From assembly GCA_022432975.1 (NCBI GenBank), contig CM039510.1, positions 10,800,301 to 10,864,300 of the forward strand: a stretch of DNA of 64,000 nucleotides. The letters are read 5' to 3'. The notes below the pieces were generated by a model, which made no database searches, was not told where the DNA came from, and saw only the letters and a program-made list of their open reading frames with translations. This DNA is from Begonia masoniana. Its lineage: Eukaryota > Streptophyta > Magnoliopsida > Cucurbitales > Begoniaceae. Below, in pieces: positions 11,639 through 24,092 of the stretch (the first letter of the stretch is position 1; the number at the start of each line of letters is the position of its first letter). The position numbers and the translations under genes are program-made.

Positions 11639-12804
11639 TGTTGCAAAAAATACGAGCGCAAGTGCACATGTCGCAAAAGTAATAAAGTGAATAAATATGA
11701 GTCGAAACTAATGTTAGAGTAAGAATTTAGGAGTGTAAAGCAAGATAAAATGACTATTGCTAAAGTGGTTAAGGAATTAGTGCAAAGAAGTTTTGGCCAA
11801 TGGAAAATTTACTTGTGTCATCTACTTAATTAAAAGACTAATAATGATTAAACATAACTAAATTAGGTATTTTCACTCGAATTTGAAGGTTAAATCAATA
11901 ATTTTTCAAATGAAAACTTAGATATAATTTTATGTAATAGTTTAACAGTGTGTTACACTATTGCACAACAATCTATCGTTGTTTTGAATAAACGAAAAAT
12001 TTAAAGTAATGATATCATTGTATGTATAGCATGAAATAAATTGACACTACATTGTATGATGATGAACCACACATATACTCTTTATAAGAGCAGGAAGACA
12101 TGTGATTGGTAAACATCAAAACTTGATCACTATATTTTTCTAGGTGTGAAGTATGTGCATCCAAATAGCAGGTAAGAGATCAATTAAATGTCTTTATTGA
12201 GTGCAAAATTCTAAAATCTAAGAGATAGCAGAGGTCAGTCGCTAGCATTGTCTGATGAGAATTTGAGTAGCTAGTAGTGTGGTGATGGGTCACGAACTAG
12301 TGTGATGAAACTATATCACGATTATCGTTCTGAAAACGTTATTCAAAATCAATGTGGTAAGTAATAAAAATAGGTCAGCAATGTACGTATATAAACATGT
12401 TAGTGAGAAAATATCCACTCATGGTATACAAACAGAAAATAATATAGCCATATGAGAGAAATGCGGTACTCAATGATTGCAACAAGAAACTCATGATGTG
12501 ATTCACGTCCACCTCATTTTTAGGATCAGAATAGAGAAGTGGGAAGATTTTGGCAATTCATGATGGTTATCTATAATAACTATGTTCCAAGCATAAAACA
12601 TGAACACTGAAACACGATAAATAGTATACCTTATAGTGACATAGCAATAACTCCAATAAAGTTTAGGGAATCACACGTAGGAACACAACGCCATCAATTG
12701 CCATATTACTCTATTCGCATAACAAGAAGAGACCTTCACGAACCGTACACGGTAAGTAAAAACAATAACTCTCACTCAGATTAGTCAAACCTAGTGCATA
12801 GAAC
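11639..12804 (-). mobile_element. Probable 5' LTR of the Athila-like element
   Basis: AT-rich sequence with no gene, following the primer-binding site. Its left end resembles the left end of the LTR-like sequence at 13014: both have TGTTG..., then GCAAGTGC(G/A)CATGTC. The outer boundary of this LTR is not visible to me. Part of the stretch may be unrelated flank. Confidence 0.45.
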
Positions 12805-12983
12805 CAATATAATCATAAATTAACAATAACAATGCATGGACATTTGAATTTTCTCTCTTGAACGACCGTTAGATAATTATTATATGTCATTATTGTTTGA
12901 TCTTGAGGTACCTGAAAAAGAAACAAAGAAGAATATTAAATTTTTTTAAATTTTTCACAAAGATAAAAATTAATAAATTATTC

Positions 12984-14080
12984 TCGGCAACGACACCAAA
13001 ATCTTGTTGTGCAAAGACAAACACTGTGCAAGTGCGCATGTCACAACAAGTGATAAGTGGTAAGTAAAAGTCGATCTCATGAAAAGAAAATTATTGAAAT
13101 TTAAATCAATGTAAAACAAGTTTGATTATTTTATTGTAAAATTTTGAGTGAGATTAATTAAATGAAAATTTGGATAATCAAATGGAACACAACAAGGCAA
13201 AGAAAAGAATCTAGTGAATTAAGAATGACTTATAGCGATTTCCCTCGCTAAGTAAATTTTCACTAGAAAAGGTATAAAGAATGTTGCAGCAAACAAGTTA
13301 AATGATTTAACAAATTCAATTCAAATTAAGTCTAGCTAAACTTACTTGATTAATTCCTATAACATTTTCTTCAATCTCGTGAAAGACAAATATCATAAAA
13401 AAAATACGATCAAGTGCAATTCTAATTAGCCATGTGAATCTGATAAAATGATACGTAACTGTTTGGAATTAACAAATACAACTATGAGTTTATAATTCAC
13501 ACAATTCAATATCAATCTTAATTCCTATTCTTTCTCCACAATCACTCGATATTCAGCACATAAAAGAAGAAAAACAATTATAATATAAACAATGTAAATC
13601 ATTGTATTGAAAACAAGAAAAATATGAAAAATCTTCTCTATGCGATATTGCGCTAATTCAATAGCAACGAGATCCAGTGTCAACTGTCGAAGAAGGAGCT
13701 CTGTTCATGTTATGTGTTTCCACCTACCGTGTCTTCTTCCTTCTCTCTAGAGTTTTTCCCTGAGGTCTCTATTTGTCTCCTCCTTTTTCTATTCACCATT
13801 ACCTACTTTTAAGTAAAATGATTTGCCTTTCATTATGTTTTATCTCTCATCAACCATAATGTGAAATTCAAATTAAATCCACTTTTTTTCTCTATTCACC
13901 ATTACCTACTCTATAACTAATTATGGTTTTCCATATTTGTGTGTTTTCTCCAAAAATTTGCATAAAAATTATCTTTTCATGAGTTTTTCCTGATGACAAT
14001 TGATTTATCCTGAAAACTCAAATTCCATGTAATTAGACATGGAATCATTTTCAGTACTGCAAGACATCAATCTATTCTAT
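12984..14080 (-). mobile_element. Athila-type primer site plus LTR-like remnant (unit 1)
   Basis: The minus strand reads TGGTGTCGTTGCCGAGAATA at 13003-12984, an Athila-type primer-binding site. It is followed on the plus strand by an LTR-like left end, TGTTGTGCAAAG at 13014. No gag or pol remains. The outer LTR edge is undefined. An identical-layout copy lies at 17496-18588 in unit 2. Confidence 0.5.
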
Positions 14081-14538
14081 TACCGTGGGCAGTAAGGCCA
14101 TTACAGCACGTCGCTCATTCTTACCGTGGCTGCGTGCATTGCGCGCAAAGTATGTCAATAGGTGTAAAATAGGAAAGTTTTTGAACAATTTGATTTGGGA
14201 ACCACCCGTTGCTGAGCTTAGTTTACTCAAGTTGTTTCTTATGAAGCATAGGGCTTGGAATTACTTGTTGGGTTGTGACCACACTAATGTTGACTAGCCT
14301 CTGATTGAATATAAAATCTAAAATTAAAATTATAAATCTAAGTTACAAGCAGAAAGGAAAACAAAGACGAAACGATTTCGCACATCAAGCACACTTTACT
14401 AACCAACAACATAAACAATACAATTTTAAGCATAGAAATATACACTACACATATTGATAAAAAGGTATACATCCAAGAAACAACAAACTTAGAAAATATC
14501 ATCTAACCAAAACACACTACGCATTATATTTTAGGATG

Positions 14539-16373
14539 TCAAATCGCATCGAGAGGCTCGGCACTAACTATGTCCATGATTGGTCGAGCTTTGCACATTG
14601 CCTCCAATGGAAGTACCTTGGGCATAGTGAGACCCCTACCTTCACTCATATCAATCTCTTCCTCCCCATCTCTCTCCCAATCAAAACATTGAATCAATGA
14701 TGCTAGCACCAACCCTACCACTCGTTGGGCCATACCCGAGCCTGGGCAGGCCCGTCTACCCAACCCGAATGGCATGAGTTTATAAGTCAATGTCGTCTCC
14801 TTCTCATCTTGATATCTTTCCGGCTTGAATTTGTGGGTTCATCCCAGAGGTTTGGGTCCCTATGTATGGCCCAAGCATTCACCATAAAATTGTGTCACGC
14901 TCCAAGTCGTAGCCCCCAACGGTACAGTCGGCAGAGGAGTAATGTGGGACTAGCATAGGTGCTGATGGGTTTAATCTTAGGGTCTCTGAATTACTCCTCG
15001 GAGAAAGGGCAATCTTGACATGTCGGCTTCCTCGACCAACCGGTGTTCTCCTATTTGAGAATCCAACTCCGCCTTTGCTTTTTTCAAAACCTTGGGATTA
15101 TTCAGCAAATGAGTCATTGCCCACTCCAAAGTCACTGCCGTTGTGTCGGTTCCGGCGAGAATCAATGTCTGAAGAAATTTTTGGACTTCAATTATGAAAT
15201 AAAAAATGGTATACCCAAAATTTAAATTTTACTAAATGAATAAAATCTTTAGCGCCGATTGTGATAAATTATGAATCTTTCAAATGAAAAACGGAGATAA
15301 TAAAATATTAGATTTTAAACTTAAAATATAAGAGAAAAATATTTTTAAAAAAATCATGGTTTACAAATTTTAAATTTGTTTCAGAAAATAACCACAACGA
15401 ATAACAGTGAATCAGTGATGTGATATCAGATGGTTGTAATGGAATTTGAAAAGAAATCCAGAAAAGAGGAAGTCAAGTAGTTCACCAGTACAAATCCCTT
15501 GATAAACTGTTCGCTGTAGTAGTCGGGCTCTGAATGTTGCAGAGAGAGTAGGTGGTCAATCATGGTGTTCCTTCCTTCTTCTCTCTTCGACCGATGCTCA
15601 TCAATCAGACCCTGTAGCAACGCATCTACTCTCTTCGCAATCTTTTTATTCTCTTCTCGTATCCATTCCTACTGACCCAGTTCAGAATCGGCAGAAAATC
15701 TCCCGGATTTGAAGCTCCACCATGAGCAAGAACCTCCTTCATTAACTCCCTGAATCGGCCCGCTTCTTCTTCATTCGACACCTCGTCGCCGTAATATCTC
15801 TTCCAGCAGCCATTCTTATTACGATGTTAAACGTAAGCTCCGGGAACAGCCGTTGCAGGTTCACTTTAGAGAAGTCTCCGGTGGAATTTTCTGTCAGTTT
15901 CCGAAGCAAACGCTTCACTTCGTCCCTCCGCATCCCAGAAATGAGTTTGATTCGGCTCGTGGAAAAGATCTCGATAGCTCCGAGTCTCCGGAGATTCCTC
16001 CAGTGGTCGCCATAGGGGGAAGCGACAATGGTCGAGTAGTTGTAGCCCAGGTGTTTGCCCAATAGAAGGCGAGGGCGGTTGGCCAGAACGATGTCATTTT
16101 TGGTGAAGCATTCCTGTACTGCCGTCGGAGAAGAAACGACAATAACCTTTCTAGATCCGAATTTCAGAAGGAAATGGGACCATACGTCTGTGAGAGCTTA
16201 TGGAAAGTACGATGAACCGGGTGTTTTAAGAGATGGAGGTGACCGATAATCGGAAGAGAAGGTGGGCTCGGCGGTAATTTTCCTCCGGCGACGATCGTTC
16301 TTCTTAGAAAAGCTTGAACGCTAGAGAGAGAAAGATGATAGAGACAGAGACATAAAACACTGTATCCTCCCAT
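14539..16373 (-). pseudogene. Cytochrome P450, CYP81-like, frameshifted copy in unit 1
   Basis: Same two-exon layout as the gene at 19049-20890: exon 1 16373-15486, intron about 15485-15169, exon 2 15168-14539. The heme motif [10 protein letters not shown] and the C-terminus are intact. The frame breaks repeatedly. There is an extra C just after the ATG (ATGGGAGG against ATGGAGG). Single-base losses occur in exon 1 (for example near 16170, 15807 and 15644) and three more in exon 2 (near 14835, 14885 and 14988). Substitutions are few. Either this is a recent pseudogene or the consensus contains homopolymer errors. The TATA-like ATATATATA at 16418-16426 is retained. Confidence 0.85.
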
Positions 16374-16981
16374 TGCTGTCTATCTTGGGTTTGTTCAACA
16401 ACTCACTAAACGGTGAGATATATATAGATATTGCTTTTTATCTTATTATTTTATAGATATGTTTTATTAGTTCATATAACAAAATATAGTTCGTATTTAA
16501 AATACATTCTTCTAGAAATAAGCTGAAATTGAATGTTCGTCTCTCAATTCTTAGGAAATACAGAAACTAATAAAATTGATGATTATTATTAATTCTATTA
16601 TACTTTCTTTAATTAACATCCCGATTATTATTTTAATTCTAATACCCCATCCTGTTATAAAAGAGAGATTAAGGGAGTTCTTATTGTCGTTGGTTTTCTC
16701 ACCACGTTGGAGGAAAAAATCAAGAGGGTTTTGCATGGCTTTACAAGCTTGTGTGGTCCACCCATGTTACCAATCACATCATTTCTTTATTTTCTTTCTA
16801 ATTTTTTAAAATTAGGCGATATCGGGAGAGATTATTGTATGTCCTTTCGATTATTTTCGATTTTTTTGCTAGGGATTTCTTTACAGTTTCGGGCAAAATA
16901 ATAATCTGTATACAAAATAATTAACCCAAAAAAGTTGAAAAATTGTTTAATTTTAATTTTGTATTTTTTATTTACTAATAA

Positions 16982-16982
<1 letters not shown>

Positions 16983-17010
<28 letters not shown>
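16983..17010. repeat. Poly-A tract (28 bp), unit 1
   Basis: Uninterrupted A run upstream of the P450 copy. The counterpart in unit 2 is 21519-21545 (27 bp). Confidence 0.95.
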
Positions 17011-17013
<3 letters not shown>

Positions 17014-17495
17014 TAACTCCATTCTTCTAGAAAGGGGAAAGAGATGGTCAATTGGGTTTGACCTCTCCGACTCTGATAAAATCCGGTTAGAGACCAAGAT
17101 ACCCAAATTTTAATCTGCAAGTTTTTCATTTTGAAAAATAAAAAATACATAGGAATATTAAAAAATAATAAATATATAATTTTAAGTTTAGCACTGCTTC
17201 ATATTATTTAATTTATATTTAAATTCAACTGAACAGCCATGCTTGCACCTTTTACTAGCTCTCTCATTTGTCCCTTATTGTTTTATTGGAGTCATCCCAC
17301 TGGACACGAATGGAAGCAATATAATCATAAATTACAATAACAATGCATGGACATTTGAATTTTCTCTCTTGAAACGACCGTTAGATAATTATTATATGTC
17401 ATTATGTTTGATCTTGAGGTACCTGAAAAAGAAACAAAGAAGAATATTAAATTTTTTTAAATTTTTCACAAAGATAAAAATTAATAAATTATTCT

Positions 17496-18588
17496 CGGCA
17501 ACGACACCAAAATCTTGTTGTGCAAAGACAAACACTGTGCAAGTGCGCATGTCACAACAAGTGATAAGTGGTAAGTTAAAAGTCGATCTCATGAAAAGAA
17601 AATTATTGAAATTTAAATCAATGTAAAACAAGTTTGATTATTTTATTGTAAATTTTGAGTGAGATTAATTAAATGAAAATTTGGATAATCAAATGGAACA
17701 CAACAAGGCAAAGAAAAGAATCTAGTGAATTAAGAATGACTTATAGCGATTTCCCTCGCTAAGTAAATTTTCACTAGAAAAGGTATAAAGAATGTTGCAG
17801 CAAACAAGTTAAATGATTTAACAAATTCAATTCAAATTAAGTCTAGCTAAACTTACTTGATTAATTCCTATAACATTTTCTTCAATCTCGTGAAAGACAA
17901 ATATCATAAAAAAATACGATCAAGTGCAATTCTAATTAGCCATGTGAATCTGATAAAATGATACGTAACTGTTTGGAATTAACAAATACAACTATGAGTT
18001 TATAATTCACACAATTCAATATCAATCTTAATTCCTATTCTTTCTCCACAATCACTCGATATTCAGCACATAAAAGAAGAAAAACAATTATAATATAAAC
18101 AATGTAAATCATTGTATTGAAAACAAGAAAAATATGAAAAATCTTCTCTATGCGATATTGCGCTAATTCAATAGCAACGAGATCCAGTGTCAACTGTCGA
18201 AGAAGGAGCTCTGTTCATGTTATGTGTTTCCACCTACCGTGTCTTCTTCCTTCTCTCTAGAGTTTTTCTCTGAGGTCTCTATTTGTCTCCTCCTTTTTCT
18301 ATTCACCATTACCTACTTTTAAGTCAAATGATTTGCCTTTCATCATGTTTTATCTCTCATTAACCATAATTTGAAATTCAAATTAAATCCACTTTTTTTC
18401 TCTATTCACCATTACCTACTCTATAACTAATTATGGTTTCCATATTGTGTGTTTTCTCCAAAAATTTGCATAAAAATTATCTTTTCATGAGTTTTTCCTG
18501 ATGACAATTGATTTATCCTGAAAACTCAAATTCCATGTAATTAGACATGGAATCATTTTCAGTACTGCAAGACATCAATCTATTCTAT
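17496..18588 (-). mobile_element. Athila-type primer site plus LTR-like remnant (unit 2)
   Basis: Duplicate of 12984-14080, with TCTCGGCAACGACACCA at 17496-17512 on the plus strand. It was copied as part of the segmental duplication, so it is not an independent insertion. Confidence 0.5.
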
Positions 18589-19048
18589 TACCGTGGGCAG
18601 TAAGGCCATTACAGCACGTCGCTCATTCTTACCGTGGCTGCGTGCATTGCGCGCAAAGTATGTCAATAGGTGTAAAATAGGAAAGTTTTTGAACAATTTG
18701 ATTTGGGAACCACCCGTTGCTGAGCTTAGTTTACTCAAGTTGTTTCTTATGAAGCATAGGGCTTGGAATTACTTGTTGGGTTGTGACCACACTAATGTTG
18801 ACTAGCCTCTGATTGAATATAAAATCTAAAATTAAAATTATAAATCTAAGTTACAAGCAGAAAGGAAAACAAAGACGAAACGATTTCGCACATCAAGCAC
18901 ACTTTACTAACCAACAACATAAACAATACAATTTTAAGCATAGAAATATACACTACACAATATTGATAAAAAGGTATACATCCAAGAAACAACAAACTTA
19001 GAAAATATCATCTAACCAAAAACACACTACGCATTATATTTTAGGATG

Positions 19049-20890
19049 TCAAATCGCATCGAGAGGCTCGGCACTAACTATGTCCATGATTGGTCGAGCT
19101 TTGCACATTGCCTCCAATGGAAGTACCTTGGGCATAGTGAGACCCCTACCTTCACTCATATCAATCTCTTCCTCCCCATCTCTCTCCCAATCAAAACATT
19201 GAATCAATGATGCTAGCACCAACCCTACCACTCGTTGGGCCATACCCGAGCCTGGGCAGGCCCGTCTACCCAACCCGAATGGCATGAGTTTATAAGTCAA
19301 TGTCGTCTCCTTCTCATCTTGATATCTTTCCGGCTTGAATTTTGTGGGTTCATCCCAGAGGTTTGGGTCCCTATGTATGGCCCAAGCATTCACCAATAAA
19401 ATTGTGTCACGCTCCAAGTCGTAGCCCCCAACGGTACAGTCGGCAGAGGAGTAATGTGGGACTAGCATAGGTGCTGATGGGTTTAATCTTAGGGTCTCTG
19501 AAATTACTCCTCGGAGAAAGGGCAATCTTGACATGTCGGCTTCCTCGACCAACCGGTGTTCTCCTATTTGAGAATCCAACTCCGCCTTTGCTTTTTTCAA
19601 AACCTTGGGATTATTCAGCAAATGAGTCATTGCCCACTCCAAAGTCACTGCCGTTGTGTCGGTTCCGGCGAGAATCAATGTCTGAAGAAATTTTTGGACT
19701 TCAATTATGAAATAAAAAATGGTATACCCAAAATTTAAATTTTACTAAATGAATAAAATCTTTAGCGCCGATTGTGATAAATTATGAATCTTTCAAATGA
19801 AAAACGGAGATAATAAAATATTAGATTTTAAACTTAAAATATAAGAGAAAAATATTTTTAAAAAAATCATGGTTTACAAATTTTAAATTTGTTTCAGAAA
19901 ATAACCACAACGAATAACAGTGAATCAGTGATGTGATATCAGATGGTTGTAATGGAATTTGAAAAGAAATCCAGAAAAGAGGAAGGTCAAGTAGTTCACC
20001 AGTACAAATCCCTTGATAAACTGTTCGCTGTAGTAGTCGGGCTCTGAATGTTGCAGAGAGAGTAGGTGGTCAATCATGGTGTTCCTTCCTTCTTCTCTCT
20101 TCGACCGATGCTCATCAATCAGACCCTGTAGCAACGCATCTACTCTCTTCGCAATCTTTTTTATTCTCTTCTCGTATCCATTCCTACTGACCCAGTTCAG
20201 AATCGGCAGAAAATCTCCCGGATTTGAAGCTCCACCATGAGCAAGAACCTCCTTCATTAACTCCCTGAATCGGCCCGCTTCTTCTTCATTCGACACCTCG
20301 TCGCCGTAATATCTCTTTCCAGCAGCCATTCTTATTACGATGTTAAACGTAAGCTCCGGGAACAGCCGTTGCAGGTTCACTTTAGAGAATTCTCCGGTGG
20401 AATTTTCTGTCAGTTTCCGAAGCAAACGCTTCACTTCGTCCCTCCGCATCCCAGAAAATGAGTTGATTCGGCTCGTGGAAAAGATCTCGATAGCTCCGAT
20501 TCTCCGGAGATTCCTCCAGTGGTCGCCATAGGGGGAAGCGACAATGGTCGAGTAGTTGTAGCCCAGGTGTTTGCCCAATAGAAGGCGAGGGCGGTTGGCC
20601 AGAACGATGTCATTTTTGGTGAAGCATTCCTGTACTGCCGTCGGAGAAGAAACGACAATAACCTTTCTAGATCCGAATTTCAGAAGGAAAATGGGACCAT
20701 ACGTCTGTGAGAGCTTATGGAAAGTACGATGAACCGGGTGTTTTAAGAGATGGAGGTGACCGATAATCGGAAGAGAAGGTGGGCTCGGCGGTAATTTTCT
20801 CCGGCGACGATCGTTCTTTCTTAGGAAAAGCTTGAACGCTAGAGAGAGAAAGATGATAGAGACAGAGACATAAAACACTGTATCCTCCAT
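19049..20890 (-). CDS. Cytochrome P450 monooxygenase, CYP81-like, two exons
   Basis: Predicted 507-residue A-type plant P450: exon 1 20890-20000 (297 codons), intron 19999-19682 (318 bp, GTGAAC...TTCAG, phase 0), exon 2 19681-19049. Residues 5-22 form an N-terminal membrane anchor, followed by basic residues and the hinge PPSPPSLP at 34-41, which implies ER-membrane attachment facing the cytosol. Visible P450 signatures are WRNLR in helix C (125-129), the I-helix oxygen-binding AGTDTT (302-307), ETLR of the ExxR pair (359-362), FKPERY (412-417) and the heme loop [10 protein letters not shown], whose Cys is 439. Length, single intron position just before the I-helix motif and sequence style fit CYP81, whose members oxidise isoflavonoids, lignans, glucosinolate intermediates or triterpenes. 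The substrate here cannot be read from sequence. No partner pathway genes are present. The start is the first ATG after a TATA-like box. Confidence 0.92.
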
Positions 20891-20935
20891 TGCTGTCTAT
20901 CTTGGGTTTGTTCAACAACTCACTAAACGGTGAAG

Positions 20936-20944
20936 ATATATATA
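20936..20944 (-). promoter_or_regulatory. TATA-like box of the P450 gene
   Basis: ATATATATA (TATATATA on either strand) lies 46-54 bp upstream of the ATG at 20890. This leaves a short 5' leader of about 20-25 nt if transcription starts at the usual spacing. It is conserved in unit 1 at 16418-16426. Confidence 0.55.
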
Positions 20945-21518
20945 GATATTGCTTTTTATCATTATTATTTATAAGATAATGTTTTATTAGTTAAATAATA
21001 ACAAAATATAGGTTCGTATTTAAAATACATTCTTCTAGAAATAAGCTGGGAAATTGTGTTCGTCTCTCCAATTCTTTAATGGGAAATACAAGAAACTAAT
21101 AAAAATTTGATGATTATTATTAATTTCTATTATTACTTTCTTTAAATTTAAACATCCAGATTATTATTTTAATTCTAATACACAATCCATGTATAAAGAG
21201 AGATTAAGGGAGTTCTTATTGTCGTGGGTTTTCTTCAACCACGTTGGAGGAAAAAATCAAGAGGGTTTTGCATGGCTTCTACAAGCTGTTTTGTCCACCC
21301 ATGTTAAACAATCACACGATTTCTTTATTTCTATAATTTTTTAAAATTAGGAGATAATCGGGAGAGATTATTGTATGTCCTTTCGATTAATTTCGAGTTT
21401 TTTGCTTGGGATTTCTTTCAGGTTTCGGGCGAAAATAATAATCTGTATACAAAATAAATTACCCAAAAAAGTTGAAAAATGTTTAATTTAATTTTGTATA
21501 TTTTTATTTACTAATAAT

Positions 21519-21545
21519 AAAAAAAAAAAAAAAAAAAAAAAAAAA
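21519..21545. repeat. Poly-A tract (27 bp), unit 2
   Basis: Duplicate of the 16983-17010 tract, one base shorter, upstream of the intact P450. Confidence 0.95.
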
Positions 21546-21876
21546 GCTTAACTTCATTCTTCTAGAAAAGGGGGAAAGAGATGGGGAAATTGGGTTTGAC
21601 CTCTCCGACTCTGATAAAATCCGTACAGAGACCAAGATACCCAAATTTTATCTGGCAAGTTTTATCATATTTGAAAAATATAAAATAAAAATAATGAAAT
21701 ATTAAAAAATAATAATAATAATAATTTAAGTTTAGCAAAACGTGCTTCATATTATTTAAAATTATTAATTTATAATTCAACTGAACATCCATTCTTGTCA
21801 CCCTTTACTAATCTCTCTCTATTTTCCTTTATTTTATTTATTGGAGTCAATCCCACATTGGAACGAATGGACAGCA

Positions 21877-22445
21877 ATTGAAGTCATATCAGTTCATCGG
21901 CAGACATTTAATATGACCATATATTTATATTTTATTTTTACGATATTTGTTAATTATTATAATTAATATAATATATCACAAATAATTTAATAATTATAAT
22001 TAAAATAAATTATTAAATGCATTCATAATAGTTGTCAAAATGAAGAAGTAAGAAGATAAAAATAAAAGAGAATAAAATTAGCTTTAGTCAAATAGTAGGT
22101 AGTAAGTTCGCAAAATGGTTGAATGAGATCATCGATGAGGTGATCTACATATGAAACATAAGTCAAGCAAGTACAACCACTTTTAATCTTGGTCATGAAT
22201 AAAATGACATGCTTCATTTTCAAGAGTAAAAAATTGAATTGCGCCATAAATTTGTGGAACTCCATTATCTTAATAAAAACCTAACAAAGATTTTCACTTA
22301 GGAACATGACATTATTATATATTTTGTTACATATGCTTACAACGTGAAAACATTTTCTTGCTCAATAGAAAGTGGACAACAAACAACGAATCTTTCCTTG
22401 TCAAAACGAATCTTTCTAGGTCAAGATAATCCAATACACACAACT
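21877..22445. other. AT-rich spacer, no gene seen
   Basis: AT-rich sequence between the duplication edge and the next LTR. I find no coding similarity, RNA gene or clear repeat. A short minus-strand open frame (22265-22035) has no recognisable features. Confidence 0.6.
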
Positions 22446-22626
22446 TGTAGCGGCCCTTACCCGTTCCTAATTTTTTTCGTATAAAAAAATATTTTCTTCT
22501 TTTATAACCTAAGTGAACTTAATAACGTTTAAGCGGAATTTAAATCGTTAAAATTGTTTAGAGAATTGAAAACTGTTTAAAATCGTTTATAGAAATTTGA
22601 TAAAACAATTTAATATATTTCCTGCA

Positions 22627-23022
22627 ATCACGATCGATCGTGGTCATATCACGATCGATCGTGATCAGTTTTTTTTATAAAAATTAAGTTTAAACATTTT
22701 CCAGCAATCACGATCAATCGTGGTATTATCACGATCGATCGTGGTCACGCTGACGTTTAGAAACAAATTTTTACTGATCCCGATCAATCGTGGTAGTGTG
22801 CCCGATCGATTGGGCCGCCTCTGGAATCCATGAAGAAAGTTTTTCTCGGATCACGATCGATCGTGGTCAAATCACGATCGATCGTGATAGGCCTTTTTCC
22901 TCTTTTCTGCAGATCACGATCGATCGTGGTCAAATCACGATCGATCGTGGTCCAATCACGATCGATCGTGATAGGCCTTTTCTTCCTTTTTCCTCTTTTT
23001 TGCAGATCACGATCGATCGTGA
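22627..23022. repeat. Array of GATC palindromes inside an LTR
   Basis: Twelve copies of a CACGATCGATCGTG-type palindrome, nine exact and three with one or two changes (22708, 22779, 22800), are separated by 6-70 bp. Four copies extend to the perfect 18-bp palindrome ATCACGATCGATCGTGAT. The array sits near the end of the minus-oriented LTR, and its symmetry opens chance reading frames on both strands. Confidence 0.95.
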
Positions 23023-23550
23023 TATGCCTTTTCTTCCTTTTTCCTCTTCTTAGCACATAACATAACCCTAAACCAATTCAACAGAAAATCATTTATAACC
23101 TCGCTCATTCTTCCTTTCGTCAACCACCAAATAAACGATTTAAAACGTACCCTAGAACGTATTTAAAAACATAGTAGAGTTTCGTAAAAACGAACTGCGT
23201 GGATCCGTTTAAAAACCGAACAATTCCTCCTGTTTAAAATAAAACTCAAAGCAGTTCAGTATATTTCAAATAAAAACATTCCAAAAGCAGTTTATAAAAT
23301 AGGTTTCTGAATCACCAAAACATAACATATCCGCTATCCAGAACCAAACATCCTAAAATGTTTCTAACTATACAATTAACCTATCTAATCAACCATCAGC
23401 CCATTACGCCAAAAACCCTCAAGATACCTAACTGTTACCCCCACGGGTCAAGATACGCGTCGACTGCCCATGCACACCACCACAGCCGTTCTTCTTCATC
23501 CATCCTGTACATCGGGTGGAGGAACGTCGTCTTCACCTGTTTCGAAATAA

Positions 23551-24092
23551 CCTACACCATACAGACAACTATGAGCTAAAGGCTCAGCAAGTTTCGTAAA
23601 TGCAGATACATGCTGTGCAAATGAAGTTCAGAAATTATGCAACATTTTTCTTATCATTACGTCGCAGACAGAATATCACCGAGGTCTCAGCCTATTAGAT
23701 GGAAAGGACACGTCCCGCGATTGAACAACCCTCTACACTTAACCGGGGGGAGGGTACACGCTTACATCCGTATACAGCCGTGCCTGAGTCCCACCTCGCA
23801 TGACTAGATAACAGATTACGTAGATTCATTTCGTTCGTTCATTTCATTTTCTTAAACACGTGCAGAAATTTGTTTTCATGCTATTTTAAAAGACGTGATG
23901 CATGAATAATTAAATACATAAAGTAAACATACATCGTACATACCATCGAGACAATAAAATCATAGCCTATAAAAGAAGCAATTCTAACTACCCAACCAAA
24001 ATATTTAAGCAAACAAAACTCCAATGATCCTCGACGCGACTTCGACGTACGGTGTAGGCTAATCGGCCAAAGTAAGTCACGAGAACTTACCT
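23551..24092 (-). promoter_or_regulatory. Donor plus complementary arm pair, LTR at 22446
   Basis: Minus strand: donor AGGTAAGT at 24092-24085, arm 1 CCTACACCGTAC at 24058-24047, arm 2 GTATGGTGTAGG at 23562-23551. Twelve RNA pairs with one G-U. Confidence 0.65.

Larger units (their letters stand above)
12805..17316. repeat. Tandem duplication, unit 1 (4512 bp)
   Basis: It is matched along its whole length by 17317-21876 in direct orientation. The unit begins CAATATAATCATAAATTA, and the same string restarts at 17317. The natural right edge (second unit) reads GAATGGACAGCAATTGAAG; at the internal junction it reads GAATGGAAGCAATATAATC. The shared CAAT is a 4-bp microhomology at the breakpoint. 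The unit contains an Athila-type primer site and LTR-like stretch, a P450 gene copy and its promoter. Confidence 0.93.
17317..21876. repeat. Tandem duplication, unit 2 (about 4560 bp)
   Basis: Direct copy of 12805-17316. Most differences are one-base length changes in homopolymer runs, and unit 2 is usually the longer. It carries the intact P450. The right edge is placed where homology to the unit-1 end stops, after GGACAGCAAT near 21876. Confidence 0.93.

Noticed and set aside
14085..14297. 70-codon open frame, repeated at 18593-18805 with the same translation
   Set aside because: It opens with GTG, has no recognisable motif, and its conservation is explained by the recent segmental duplication.
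22627..23022. CRISPR-like look of a palindromic repeat array
   Set aside because: This is plant nuclear DNA; spacers vary from 6 to 70 bp, there are no cas genes, and the array is inside an LTR.
22790..23053. Open frames on both strands with repeated TIDRD / RSIV residues
   Set aside because: They are translations of the GATC palindrome array; symmetry opens frames on both strands.
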